Source of the DNA: an uncultured Collinsella sp.
GTDB lineage: Bacteria > Actinomycetota > Coriobacteriia > Coriobacteriales > Coriobacteriaceae
Direction of reading: 5' to 3'
Assembly (NCBI GenBank): GCA_900757185.1
Contig: CAAEMX010000008.1
Coordinates: 1-64,000, forward strand
Length of the DNA: 64,000 bases
The translations under genes were made by a program, and so were the position numbers. Below are positions 8,441-16,800 of this stretch, one piece after another (position 1 is the stretch's first letter; the number at the start of each line of letters is the position of its first letter). The notes under the pieces were generated by a model. It worked only from the letters and a program-made list of their open reading frames with translations, had not been told where the DNA came from and made no database searches.

Positions 8441-9028
8441 ATGGACCGCTATGCCGAGGTGACCCGCAAGACGGGCGAGACCGACATTGTCGTAAAGCTC
8501 GACCTGGACGGAAGCGGCGTGTGCGATATCTCGACCGGCGTGCCGTTTTTCGACCACATGCTCAACGCTTTTGGCCGCCATGGTCTGTTCGATCTGACGG
8601 TGCACGCGGTGGGCGACGTGGAGGTCGATGCGCACCACACCGTCGAGGACACGGGTATCGTGCTGGGCGAGGCGTTTTGCCAGGCACTGGGCGACAAGGC
8701 GGGCATTACGCGCTTTGCCGACGCGGCGATTGCCATGGACGAGACGCTCGTGATGGCCGCCGTGGATATTTCGGGTCGCGGGCAGGCCTATTGCGAACTG
8801 CCCGTGCCGACTGAGCGCGTGGGCAGCTTTGATACCGAGCTGGCCGTCGAGTTCTTCTACGCCTTTGCGCGCGATGCCAAACTCACGCTGCACGTGCGCG
8901 AGCTGGCGGGCGGCAACTCACATCACATTATCGAGGCTGCCTTTAAGGCCGTGGGCCGCACAATGCGCCACGCCTGCGAGCTCGATTCCCGCGTGCAGGG
9001 CATCCCCAGTACCAAGGGCTCACTGTAA
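8441..9028 (+). CDS. hisB: Imidazoleglycerol-phosphate dehydratase
   Basis: A monofunctional HisB of 195 residues, of normal length. It dehydrates imidazole-glycerol phosphate using two metal-binding sites. The signatures GVPFFDHMLNAFGRHG, DAHHTVEDTGIVLG and GNSHHIIEAAFKAVGR are present. No phosphatase domain is fused; that role is filled by the PHP protein at 12392-13303. AAGGAGGAGATGTAG across the hisC end supplies the ribosome site. Confidence 0.97.
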   Translation: MDRYAEVTRKTGETDIVVKLDLDGSGVCDISTGVPFFDHMLNAFGRHGLFDLTVHAVGDVEVDAHHTVEDTGIVLGEAFCQALGDKAGITRFADAAIAMDETLVMAAVDISGRGQAYCELPVPTERVGSFDTELAVEFFYAFARDAKLTLHVRELAGGNSHHIIEAAFKAVGRTMRHACELDSRVQGIPSTKGSL

Positions 9029-9061
9029 CCTGCCAAAAAGGGACAGGTTTATTTTGGCAGG
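9029..9061. repeat. Small hairpin element with GGGACAGG core
   Basis: CCTGCCAAAA at 9029-9038 is perfectly repeated in inverse at 9052-9061, around a 13-nt loop containing GGGACAGGTTTA. It follows the hisB stop inside the operon. The loop resembles that of the element at 23204-23238, although the stems differ. Poly-A and poly-T on the inner sides could give weak bidirectional termination. Confidence 0.7.
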
Positions 9062-9088
9062 TATTGAATGGGGAAAAGGAGGGGTCGC

Positions 9089-9790
9089 GTGGGCGAACCG
9101 AAGATCGTGGTGGTCGACTACCACAAGGGCAACTTGTCGAGCGTCGTGCGCGGGCTTGCGCGCGCCGGTGCCGCCGCCTGCACGTCGGATGATCCGGAGC
9201 AGATCCGCAACGCGGACGGCCTGGTCATCCCGGGCGTGGGCGCGTTCTATGACGCGATCGCCCTTATGCGTCAGAGCGGCGAGGCGGACGCGGTGCTCGA
9301 TGCCGTTGCCGCCGGAACTCCGCTGCTCGGCATCTGCCTGGGCCTTCAGCTGTTTTTTGAGCGCGGCAACGAGGGCGTGCCTGCGGACGAGGGCGTGGTC
9401 GCCGACGGTAACGCCCCCGAGCAGGCTGACGGCCCCTGGGTCGATGGCCTGGGCATCATGCGCGGCTCGTGCACGCGCCTGGAGTCGAGCCGCCTGAAGG
9501 TGCCGCACGTGGGCTGGGACCAGGTGCACATGACGCCCACCGGTGCGGCCGACCCGCTGCTCGCCGGTTTTGCCGAGGGCGCCAACATGTGCTTCACCCA
9601 CAGCTACGCGGTGGCCGACGACGCCGATGCCGCCGATGTGCTGGCGCGCACGCACTATACGCGGAGCTTCCCGTGCATCGTGCGCCATGGCAACGTGTGG
9701 GGCTGCCAGTTCCATCCCGAGAAATCCTCCGCGCTGGGTCAGCGCATCCTTAAGAACTTCGTGAGCATCGTCGAGGGGGCCGGCCGATGA
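9089..9790 (+). CDS. hisH: Imidazole glycerol phosphate synthase, glutaminase subunit
   Basis: A class I glutamine amidotransferase that feeds ammonia to HisF. The catalytic Cys is in PLLGICLGLQLFF, and the His-Glu pair is in GCQFHPEKSS. The oxyanion-strand segment VIPGVGAFYDAI is present. I take GTG 9089 as the start because AGGAGG at 9077-9082 is spaced 6 nt from it; the upstream ATG at 9068 lies before that ribosome site. The stop overlaps hisA by 4 nt. The protein is about 233 residues, slightly long for HisH. Confidence 0.95.
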   Translation: MGEPKIVVVDYHKGNLSSVVRGLARAGAAACTSDDPEQIRNADGLVIPGVGAFYDAIALMRQSGEADAVLDAVAAGTPLLGICLGLQLFFERGNEGVPADEGVVADGNAPEQADGPWVDGLGIMRGSCTRLESSRLKVPHVGWDQVHMTPTGAADPLLAGFAEGANMCFTHSYAVADDADAADVLARTHYTRSFPCIVRHGNVWGCQFHPEKSSALGQRILKNFVSIVEGAGR

Positions 9791-10530
9791 TTCTGTTTCC
9801 CGCAATCGATCTGATCGGCGGCAAGGTCGTGCGCCTGGAGCGCGGCGACCGGAGCCGCTGCAAGGTATATTCCGACGACCCCGTGGCAGTCGCCCGCTCG
9901 TTCGCCGAGCAGGGTGCGAGCTGGGTGCACGTCGTCGACCTGTCTGCTGCCTTTGGCGAGGACGAGGACACGTGTGCTGCCAACTCGGCGGCGATTAAGG
10001 GCATCTGCGGCATCGACGGTCTGTCTGTGGACGTGGGCGGCGGCGTTCGCTCGCTTGCACGCATCGACGAGCTGGCCGGCTACGGCGCGCGTCGCATCGC
10101 ACTGGGCACGGTGCTCGTGACCGAGCCGGGTTTTGCCGAGGTGGCGGCCCAAGGCTTTGGCGAGCTGCTCGTGGCCGACATCGCCGCGCGCGACGGCCAG
10201 GTCAAGGTGAACGGCTGGCGCGACGGCGCGGGCGTGGCACTCGACGATGCCGTGGCACAGCTCACCGAGCTGGGCTTTAAGCATCTGGTGTATACCGACA
10301 TCGCGCGCGATGGCATGCAGACGGGCATCGATGTGGCGGCGTATCGCCATGTTGCCAAGGTCGCGGGCTTTCCTGTCGTGGCTTCGGGCGGCATCTCTAC
10401 GCTCGATGACATTCGCGCGCTGGCTGCGGTGGGTGAGGATGCCATCGAGGGTGCCATTACCGGCCGTGCGCTCTACGAGGGCAACTTTACGCTGGCCCAG
10501 GCACTGGCCGCCGCCCGAGGGGAGGAGTAG
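9787..10530 (+). CDS. hisA: Phosphoribosylformimino-5-aminoimidazole carboxamide ribotide isomerase
   Basis: A (beta/alpha)8 isomerase of 247 residues acting before the HisFH synthase. The first strand FPAIDLIGGKVVRLERGD carries the catalytic Asp; GGGVRSLARI and VVASGGISTLDDIRAL form the two phosphate-binding loops, and YTDIARDGMQTG carries the second catalytic Asp. ATG overlaps the hisH stop. The hisF gene begins 3 nt after the stop. Confidence 0.96.
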   Translation: MILFPAIDLIGGKVVRLERGDRSRCKVYSDDPVAVARSFAEQGASWVHVVDLSAAFGEDEDTCAANSAAIKGICGIDGLSVDVGGGVRSLARIDELAGYGARRIALGTVLVTEPGFAEVAAQGFGELLVADIAARDGQVKVNGWRDGAGVALDDAVAQLTELGFKHLVYTDIARDGMQTGIDVAAYRHVAKVAGFPVVASGGISTLDDIRALAAVGEDAIEGAITGRALYEGNFTLAQALAAARGEE

Positions 10531-10533
10531 CCC

Positions 10534-11316
10534 ATGCTTACCAAACGCGTGATTCCCTGTCTGGACGTCAAGGACGGCCGTGTGGTCAAGGGCGTCAACT
10601 TTGTGAGCTTGCGCGATGCGGGCGATCCGGTGGAGTTGGCGCGCGCCTACGACTGCGAGGGCGCGGACGAGGTCGTCTTCCTGGACATTACCGCCACGAG
10701 CGATAACCGCGCGACGACCATCGAGATGGCGGCGCATGCGGCCGAGGAGCTGGCCATTCCCTATACCGTGGGCGGCGGATTTCGTGACCTGGCGGGCATG
10801 CGCACCATGGTTGCCGCCGGTGCCGACAAGGTGTCGCTCAACTCGGCGGCCGTGCGCGACCCGTCGTTGATTAGCCAGGCTGCCGCGGCGTTTGGCAGCC
10901 AGGCCGTGGTCGTGGCGATCGATGCCAAGCGCGTCGGCCTGCCCGGCGCATCCGGAGCCGACAAGTGGGAGGTCTTCACGGCGGGCGGCCGCAACGCCAC
11001 GGGTATCGACGCGGTGGCGTGGGCCGAGGAAGCGGCTCGTCGCGGCGCCGGCGAGATCTTGCTGACCAGTATGGATCGCGACGGCACCAAGGCCGGCTTT
11101 GACCTGGCGCTCACCCGCGCCGTGGCGCGCGCGGTGCCGATTCCCGTCATCGCGAGCGGCGGCGTGGGCACGCTCGAGCATTTTGCCGAGGGCGTGATCG
11201 AGGGCGAGGCGGACGCCGTGCTGGCAGCAAGTGTCTTTCACTTTGGAACCTTCAGCATTCGCCAGGTGAAGGAATACATGGCATCTCAAGGTATTCCCAT
11301 GAGATTGGATTTCTAG
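10534..11316 (+). CDS. hisF: Imidazole glycerol phosphate synthase, cyclase subunit
   Basis: The cyclase half of IGP synthase, 260 residues, producing IGP and AICAR with ammonia from HisH. RVIPCLDVKDGRVVKGVNF includes the catalytic Asp, VGGGFRDLAGM and IASGGVGTLEHFAEG are phosphate loops, and LLTSMDRDGTKAGFD holds the second Asp. GGGGAGGAG at the end of hisA provides the ribosome site. Confidence 0.97.
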   Translation: MLTKRVIPCLDVKDGRVVKGVNFVSLRDAGDPVELARAYDCEGADEVVFLDITATSDNRATTIEMAAHAAEELAIPYTVGGGFRDLAGMRTMVAAGADKVSLNSAAVRDPSLISQAAAAFGSQAVVVAIDAKRVGLPGASGADKWEVFTAGGRNATGIDAVAWAEEAARRGAGEILLTSMDRDGTKAGFDLALTRAVARAVPIPVIASGGVGTLEHFAEGVIEGEADAVLAASVFHFGTFSIRQVKEYMASQGIPMRLDF

Positions 11317-11325
11317 CGCTGCGGC

Positions 11326-11420
11326 TTGCCCAGGCACCCGACCTTCCGGCTCCAACCCTCCTCGCGTACCAAAGTACGCGTCGTCGGGCTTGTCGCTCGG
11401 AATCTCGGGCACCTGGGCAA
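11326..11420. repeat. Large palindromic intergenic element between hisF and hisI
   Basis: TTGCCCAGG at 11326-11334 pairs with CCTGGGCAA at 11412-11420, closing a 95-nt structure. At its centre CGCGTAC (11363-11369) pairs with GTACGCG (11374-11380). No coding potential is evident in the 149-bp hisF-hisI gap, the longest spacer in the operon. It looks like a BIME-type or other intergenic mobile repeat. Confidence 0.65.
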
Positions 11421-11465
11421 CCCTCGCCGACCTGCGGGGCTTACTGTTATTACTTGGGAGAAATG

Positions 11466-11807
11466 ATGACTGAGGTAGTAGAAGCTGCTGATCTTAAATA
11501 CGACGCCAAAGGATTGATTCCTTGTGTGGTTCAGCAGCATGACACCGGCGAGGTGCTTATGGTTGCTTGGATGAACGAGGAGTCGGTGGGGCTGACGCTT
11601 AAGACCGGTACCACGTGGTTTTGGAGCCGCAGTCGCCAGGAGCTCTGGAACAAGGGTGCGACGAGCGGCAATATGCAAGAGGTCAAGGAGCTCTGGGCCG
11701 ACTGCGATAGCGATACGCTGCTGGTCAAGGTGGACTCACCGGGCCCGGCCTGCCATACCGGCAACCGTACCTGCTTCTTTAAGCGCGTGGAAGGGGGAGT
11801 GCGATGA
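11466..11807 (+). CDS. hisI: Phosphoribosyl-AMP cyclohydrolase
   Basis: A monofunctional HisI of 113 residues, opening the adenine ring of PR-AMP. VLMVAWMNEESVGLTL, TTWFWSRSRQELWNKG and the metal-binding region DCDSDTLLVKVDSPGPACHTGNRTCF are characteristic. Two adjacent ATG codons (11463, 11466) are possible; the second is better spaced from GGGAG at 11456-11460. It overlaps the next small gene by 4 nt (ATGA). Confidence 0.95.
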   Translation: MTEVVEAADLKYDAKGLIPCVVQQHDTGEVLMVAWMNEESVGLTLKTGTTWFWSRSRQELWNKGATSGNMQEVKELWADCDSDTLLVKVDSPGPACHTGNRTCFFKRVEGGVR

Positions 11808-12031
11808 AAGTCGTGACGCCGTTCGAGGTCGCCGAATGCAACACCGAGCTCCTCCGCGCGGGCGTGCCATGCCGCGTGCACCTGACTGATGCCTGCGGGG
11901 CGCAGTCGCTTTGGCTCGAGGCCGAGAAGGAAAGGCTCAATGAGGCCCATGCCGTCATCGTCGAGTTCTTTGAGAAAAAGGGCGCAAAGCCTCGGTTCGA
12001 TGAGACCGGTACCTACTTTACGCTGCAGTAA
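11804..12031 (+). CDS. Small conserved protein inside the his operon (RDAC-like)
   Basis: A 75-residue soluble protein with no known role. Its centre reads VHLTDACGAQSLWLEA, which recalls a family of small proteins known by an R-D-A-C motif, here T-D-A-C; this assignment is from memory and unverified. The start overlaps the hisI stop and GGGGGAG lies upstream, so it is translationally coupled. Position between hisI and hisE, with hisE 15 nt later, suggests a link to histidine synthesis or its control, but no function can be assigned. Confidence 0.8.
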   Translation: MKVVTPFEVAECNTELLRAGVPCRVHLTDACGAQSLWLEAEKERLNEAHAVIVEFFEKKGAKPRFDETGTYFTLQ

Positions 12032-12046
12032 CGAGAGGAAATAACC

Positions 12047-12364
12047 ATGGGAGTCAGAACAGCTAACGTGCAGCCGGGAAACATCGGTGAGACGCTGACG
12101 GGACTGGCCGAGGTGATTCACGGCCGTCGCGATGCGCCGCCGCAGGAGAGCTATTCCGCGCGTCTGCTGACCGACGTCGAGGACGAGCTGCTCAAGAAGC
12201 TTGCCGAGGAGGCGAGCGAGGTGATCATGGCCTGCAAGGATAACGACCACGATCACATCCGCTACGAGGCCGGCGACCTGATCTACCACCTGCTCGTGAC
12301 GCTCGAGCGCTACGGCATCACCCTCGACGAACTGGCCGGCGAACTCAACGCCCGCCGCCACTAG
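12047..12364 (+). CDS. hisE: Phosphoribosyl-ATP pyrophosphatase
   Basis: Removes pyrophosphate from PR-ATP, the second step of the pathway. The 105-residue all-helical protein has the MazG-like metal motif KLAEEASEVIMACKD and the later YEAGDLIYHLLVTLERYG. Its N-terminus is slightly longer than the minimal family. GAGAGGAA precedes the ATG. It is the last gene of the operon; a hairpin element begins at its stop codon. Confidence 0.95.
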   Translation: MGVRTANVQPGNIGETLTGLAEVIHGRRDAPPQESYSARLLTDVEDELLKKLAEEASEVIMACKDNDHDHIRYEAGDLIYHLLVTLERYGITLDELAGELNARRH

Positions 12365-12392
12365 TCATTGGGGACGTTCTTAAACGACTAGT
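12360..12392. repeat. Small hairpin element with GGGGACGTTC core
   Basis: ACTAGTC at 12360-12366 is inverted at 12386-12392, around a loop with GGGGACGTTCTTA. It fills the gap between the converging hisE and histidinol phosphatase genes and overlaps both stop codons. The same core, in reverse orientation and with different stems, is at 61870-61900. Confidence 0.65.
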
Positions 12393-13303
12393 TAGGCGAG
12401 GGGCGTGGATTCCCATTCGCCGGTGGGGTGGGGGATATCGAAGGCCCGGTAGCCGCAGCCGTAGGCGTGGGCCTGGGCCTCGCGGATGTTCCAGCAGATG
12501 TCGCAGGCGCGGTGCGCGTCCGAGCCAAAGGTGATGGGCACCTCGGCATGGGCGAAGCGGCGCAACAGCCCGGTCGCGGGGTAGTAATCGTCGAGCCCCT
12601 TGCGCGGTGCGGCGGTCGAGACCTCAACGCGGCGACCCGTATCGTGGGCGCATTCGGCCATCTGCTCCCAAAACGGCGCGGGGTCAAAGTCGGGTGCAAA
12701 GCCGTCCTTCGAAAAGCGCATGACCAGGTCGGGATGGGCCATCGCGTCAAAGTTGAGTGAGCTTTCGCAAGCACGGCACCAGTCGTCGACGTAGCACTCC
12801 CACACGCCGCGCACGCCTAAGTTTTCCCAAACATGCAGGTTGGTATCGTCGTCGATCCAACCGCAAAGGGAATCGGGTGTATCGGGGCGCGCGACGTCCT
12901 CTGTCCCTGCCGTGCCCGCGGCGCCTGCCGCAATATCGCCCGGGTTGCCAATCCAGTGCACGCTGCCCAGACGTACGACGGCGCCCTGGGACCAGTGCTC
13001 TACCAAGGGCTCGCAGCCCTCGTACCAATCGCATTCAAAACCGTAGATAAAGGTGAGCTCCGGCGCAATCTGCGCGGCGAGTTTGCGGGCGTCCTCAAAG
13101 GCCAAACGATGTGCCGGCAAGTCGCCCTCGACGACCTGCACCTCGCAGTTAGCATCCATACTGGCGGGCAGGGTAAGGTGGTCGGTCGAGACCATGACGC
13201 GGCAGCCGGCGGCAGCAGCGGCACGGACGTTGTCCTCGAACGAGGCGTGCCCGTCCGAGAACGAGGTATGAGTATGGCAATCGACCAGCGGGCAGGCGGG
13301 CAT
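12392..13303 (-). CDS. PHP-family histidinol phosphatase
   Basis: This 303-residue protein has the PHP-domain metal motifs: DCHTHTSFSDGH at the N-terminus, STDHLTLP, an internal YGFECDWY with Glu, VRLGSVHWI with His, and the C-terminal TFGSDAHR. These fit the HisJ/HisK type of histidinol-phosphate phosphatase, supplying the one his step absent from the operon. AAAGGAG spaced 5 nt from the ATG at 13303 sets the start; an in-frame codon 66 nt upstream is unlikely. It converges on hisE. Confidence 0.85.
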   Translation of the reverse strand: MPACPLVDCHTHTSFSDGHASFEDNVRAAAAAGCRVMVSTDHLTLPASMDANCEVQVVEGDLPAHRLAFEDARKLAAQIAPELTFIYGFECDWYEGCEPLVEHWSQGAVVRLGSVHWIGNPGDIAAGAAGTAGTEDVARPDTPDSLCGWIDDDTNLHVWENLGVRGVWECYVDDWCRACESSLNFDAMAHPDLVMRFSKDGFAPDFDPAPFWEQMAECAHDTGRRVEVSTAAPRKGLDDYYPATGLLRRFAHAEVPITFGSDAHRACDICWNIREAQAHAYGCGYRAFDIPHPTGEWESTPLA

Positions 13304-13423
13304 GGCGACTCCTTTGCATTTGGTGAATCCGCTCCATTGTAATGGTGCAGCTCTCAACACGCCGCGCACGCCGGGTGCCGAAATCGAGTGGAAAGGCGGG
13401 GCGGCGCGTGCCGGCGCCGGCGA

Positions 13424-13843
13424 CTACTTGCTTCGTGCCGCCGCGCGTTTGGCCTGCACTGTTACCATCGCGTGTCTCACGGCGGTGATGGGGCGATAGC
13501 GGATCATACGCGGTCCCGACCAACGCATAACCTCGCGGATCTTCTCGCGCATGGCAGGCCGGTAACAATGCGAAGGACATGCCGAGCAAAATGTCTTGGT
13601 GCCCATGTGCGGGCAGTGCTCAATGCGCGCGATGGCGTATTTCTGCAGCTCGGCGCATTCGGGGCAGAGCGTAATGGTTCGAAGGCCGAGTTTCACGCGC
13701 ACGGACTCATCGTCGCCAGCCTGTTCGACCACATGCCCGCCGCCATGATGCCCACGACACCACAGCGCAATCATCTGCGACACCATTTGGGCCTCACGCT
13801 CACGTTTGCGTGCTAGCTCCGGTGTGTCGACTGGGCGCGCCAT
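13424..13843 (-). CDS. YgbA-like protein (nitrous oxide-stimulated promoter family)
   Basis: A 139-residue cytoplasmic protein with paired cysteines: LCPECAELQKYAIARIEHCP and FCSACPSHCY, followed by MREKIREVMRWSGPRM and a basic tail. This pattern matches the YgbA family, named for a nitric/nitrous oxide-responsive promoter; the biochemical role is not well defined. Its ATG (13843) overlaps the stop of the ABC exporter gene by one nucleotide, so the two are coupled. A response to nitrosative or redox stress is an inference from family and neighbour. Confidence 0.8.
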   Translation of the reverse strand: MARPVDTPELARKREREAQMVSQMIALWCRGHHGGGHVVEQAGDDESVRVKLGLRTITLCPECAELQKYAIARIEHCPHMGTKTFCSACPSHCYRPAMREKIREVMRWSGPRMIRYRPITAVRHAMVTVQAKRAAARSK

Positions 13844-16800
13844 TAGCTCAGCCTCCCGTGCTCGACCGAAAGCGAGAAATCGGCAAACGCGCAGGTGCTG
13901 GCACGGTGGCTCACGAGCACAATGGTCTTGCCGCGGCGCTTGAGCTCGTCGATTGCCTGCATCACGGACGCCTCGTTGAGAGCATCGAGCGCGCTGGTGG
14001 GTTCGTCGAGCAAGATGAAGGGTGCGTCGTTGAGGAAGATGCGCGCAAGGCCGATGCGCTGGCGCTCGCCGCCCGAAAGCGAGTCGCCCAGCTCGGCAAC
14101 GGGCGTGTCGAGTCCCTGCGGCAGACGGTCGATGAGCGTGGTGAGTGAGGCGGAGCGGCAAGCGTCGAGCAGCTCGGCATCGGTGGCGTTGGCGTGCGCG
14201 ACCAGCAGGTTCTCGCGTACGGTGCCGCAGAACAGATGCGTGTCCTGGGTCATATAGGCCTCGTGGCTGCGCAGGCTCGCCGTGTTGATGTGGCGGGCAT
14301 CGACGCCGCTCACCGTGATGGTGCCGGCTGCGGGGTCCCAAAAGCGCATGAGCAGCTTAAGCAGCGTCGACTTGCCCGAACCCGAGCGCCCCATGATGCA
14401 GGTCATGGTACCGGGCGCAAAGGTGCAGGTCACGTCGTCGAGGATGAGACTCGCAGCGGTGTCGTTCGCGACCTGCTCTGTGGCGCCCGCACCGCCCGCG
14501 TCCACGCCGCCCACATAGCTAAAGCTCACATGCTCGGCTGCGGCGCCGGCAAACTCAACGTTCTGTCCATCGGCGACCTCGGCGCACTGGGGCTGCTCGT
14601 CGAGCAAATCGAGCACGCGTGCGCCCGAGGCGAGCGTCTCCTGCAGTGAGGCGCCCAGGCGGCTCACGGCCATCACCGAGCCAAACGACGACACAAAGGT
14701 AAAGACGGCGACAAACGCTGCGGCAAAGTCAATCGTTCCCGCAGCCACCAGCTGCAGCGCACGCCCGAGCATCACCAGATTAGCCACAAGAATAAGCGCA
14801 TCGGCTACGGCCTCGCTGACCGCCTGGCGGCGCTTGAGGCGCGCGTCCACGGCGCCGACTTGCTCGGTCAGCTTGCCCAGGGCACGGCTGCGATCGGTGC
14901 CACCGGCAAACTGGATGGTCTCGCCCGCGCCGCGCAGACTGTCGAGTACAAAGGCGCCCAGCTTACCGGCGCCCTCGCGGCTCTGGCGGCCGGTGGTGCC
15001 GCATGCCTTGGCCGAGACCAGGGGCAGCAGCACGCCCAGGACCGCGTAGGCCACGAGCGCGATGCCTGCGAGCTCGGGGCTCACAGCCAGCAAAAAGCCC
15101 TCAAACACAACGGTGCAGACCAGAGCTATGGCAATGGGCGAGATGGTGTGCGCGTAGAAGACCTCGAGCAGCTCGATATCCGAGGTGACCAGGCTCACGA
15201 GCTCGCCCTTGCCGCGGCCCTCGAGCTTGGCGGGGGCGAGCTGGCGCAGGGCGCCAAACACCAGGTCGCGAATGTGTGCGAGCAGACGGAATGCGATGTA
15301 ATGGTTGCAGAGCTGCTCGCCGTAGTGGAGCGGCCCGCGTGCGATGCCGCAGGCGGCACAGGCCGCGCATGCTGCGATCAGACCAAGCCCCAAGGCGTTG
15401 CTGCCCAGCGCGGCCATAAGGCCAAGGGCGCCAAAGGCCGGCACGAACGCGGCGGTGAGCATGCCAATGCTGCCCAGCGCGACGGCTAGCACAAGCCAGC
15501 CGGCAAGCGGTCGGACGAGCCCCATCATGCGCCACATGATGGACGGTGCCGAGCGACGGGCGCGGCCGGAGTCAGTGGCCGCGGCAGCGGAAGACGAGCC
15601 AGCACCGTTGAGGCCATCGGTACAGGCAGCGCTGCTGTCAACAGCCTCAACCGCGCCGGCATCCTCGGCATCACCCTCCGCATACGTATATGCCGAGAGC
15701 TGCTCCTGGCTGCTCCACATGCGCGCATAGGCGCCCGCGCCCGACAGGAGCTCATCATGGGTGCCGCGCTCGGCAATGCGGCCGCGTTCCAGCACCAGGA
15801 TCTGATCGGCGTCCACGATCGTCGACAGGCGGTGTGCCACCACGATTACAGTGTGCCCGCCGGCAAGCGACGCGATGACCTCGCCGATCGCGGCCTCGCT
15901 TGCGGCATCGACGTTGCTCGTAGCCTCGTCAAACACATAGATCGGCGAGTCGTGCAGCAGGGCGCGGGCCATGCACACGCGCTGGCGCTGGCCGCCCGAA
16001 AGGTTGGTGCCACCCTCGTTAATCACCATGTCGAGCCCGCCGTTGGCCCGCACAAAGGCCGCCACGCGCGTGCGGTCGAGCGCGCGCAAAAGCTCGGTGT
16101 CGGTGGCGTTGGGCTGGGCGAGCAGCAGGTTGTCGCGCAGGGTGCCGCCAAACAGGTAGCCGTTGGTGGGCACCAGCGTGACGGCGCGCATGAGTGAGGC
16201 GGCCGTGGCATCGCACAGCTCGACGCCGCCGATGCGAACGCTGCCACGGTAGGCACCCTTGCGGCCCGCGATAATCCCCGCGAGCGTGGACTTGCCGCCG
16301 CCGCTTTCGCCCACGAGTGCCACGAGCGAGCCGTGCGCAATGGTCGCGCTGGCGCTGTCCAGCACTGTGCGGTCGCCGTATGCATAGCTCACGCCCGCGA
16401 GCTCGATATCGCCGCGACCGTCAAGCTCAACATCGCCGCGCTCGGGCTCGGGCGTATCCAAAATGCCAAACATGCGGCGCGAGGCGGCCATGCCGTTCAT
16501 GGCCGTGTGGAACAGCGATCCCAGGCGGCGCATAGGCAAAAAGAACTCCTGCGACAGAAAGACGATGAGGAAGGCAGCCTCAAAGCCAATCTTGCCCGTG
16601 GCGAGCTGCAGCGTGGCTACGATAATGCCGAGCGCGGCGCCCATATAGACGACCAGGTCCATAACGCAAATGGAGCGCAGCTGCATCACCAGCAGGCGCA
16701 TGGTCGCTGTGCGGAAACGCTCGGACTCGGCGTTGATGCGCTCGTGCCAGCTGCGATCGGCCTGGTAGACCTTAAGGGTGGTGAGACCCTGCACGGCCTC

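Noticed and set aside
9068..9088. ATG 9068 as the hisH start
   Set aside because: It lies upstream of the strong AGGAGG at 9077-9082, which matches GTG 9089 instead.
9739..11412. A 557-codon minus-strand frame
   Set aside because: Antisense to hisA and hisF, and runs into the palindromic element; low-complexity translation.
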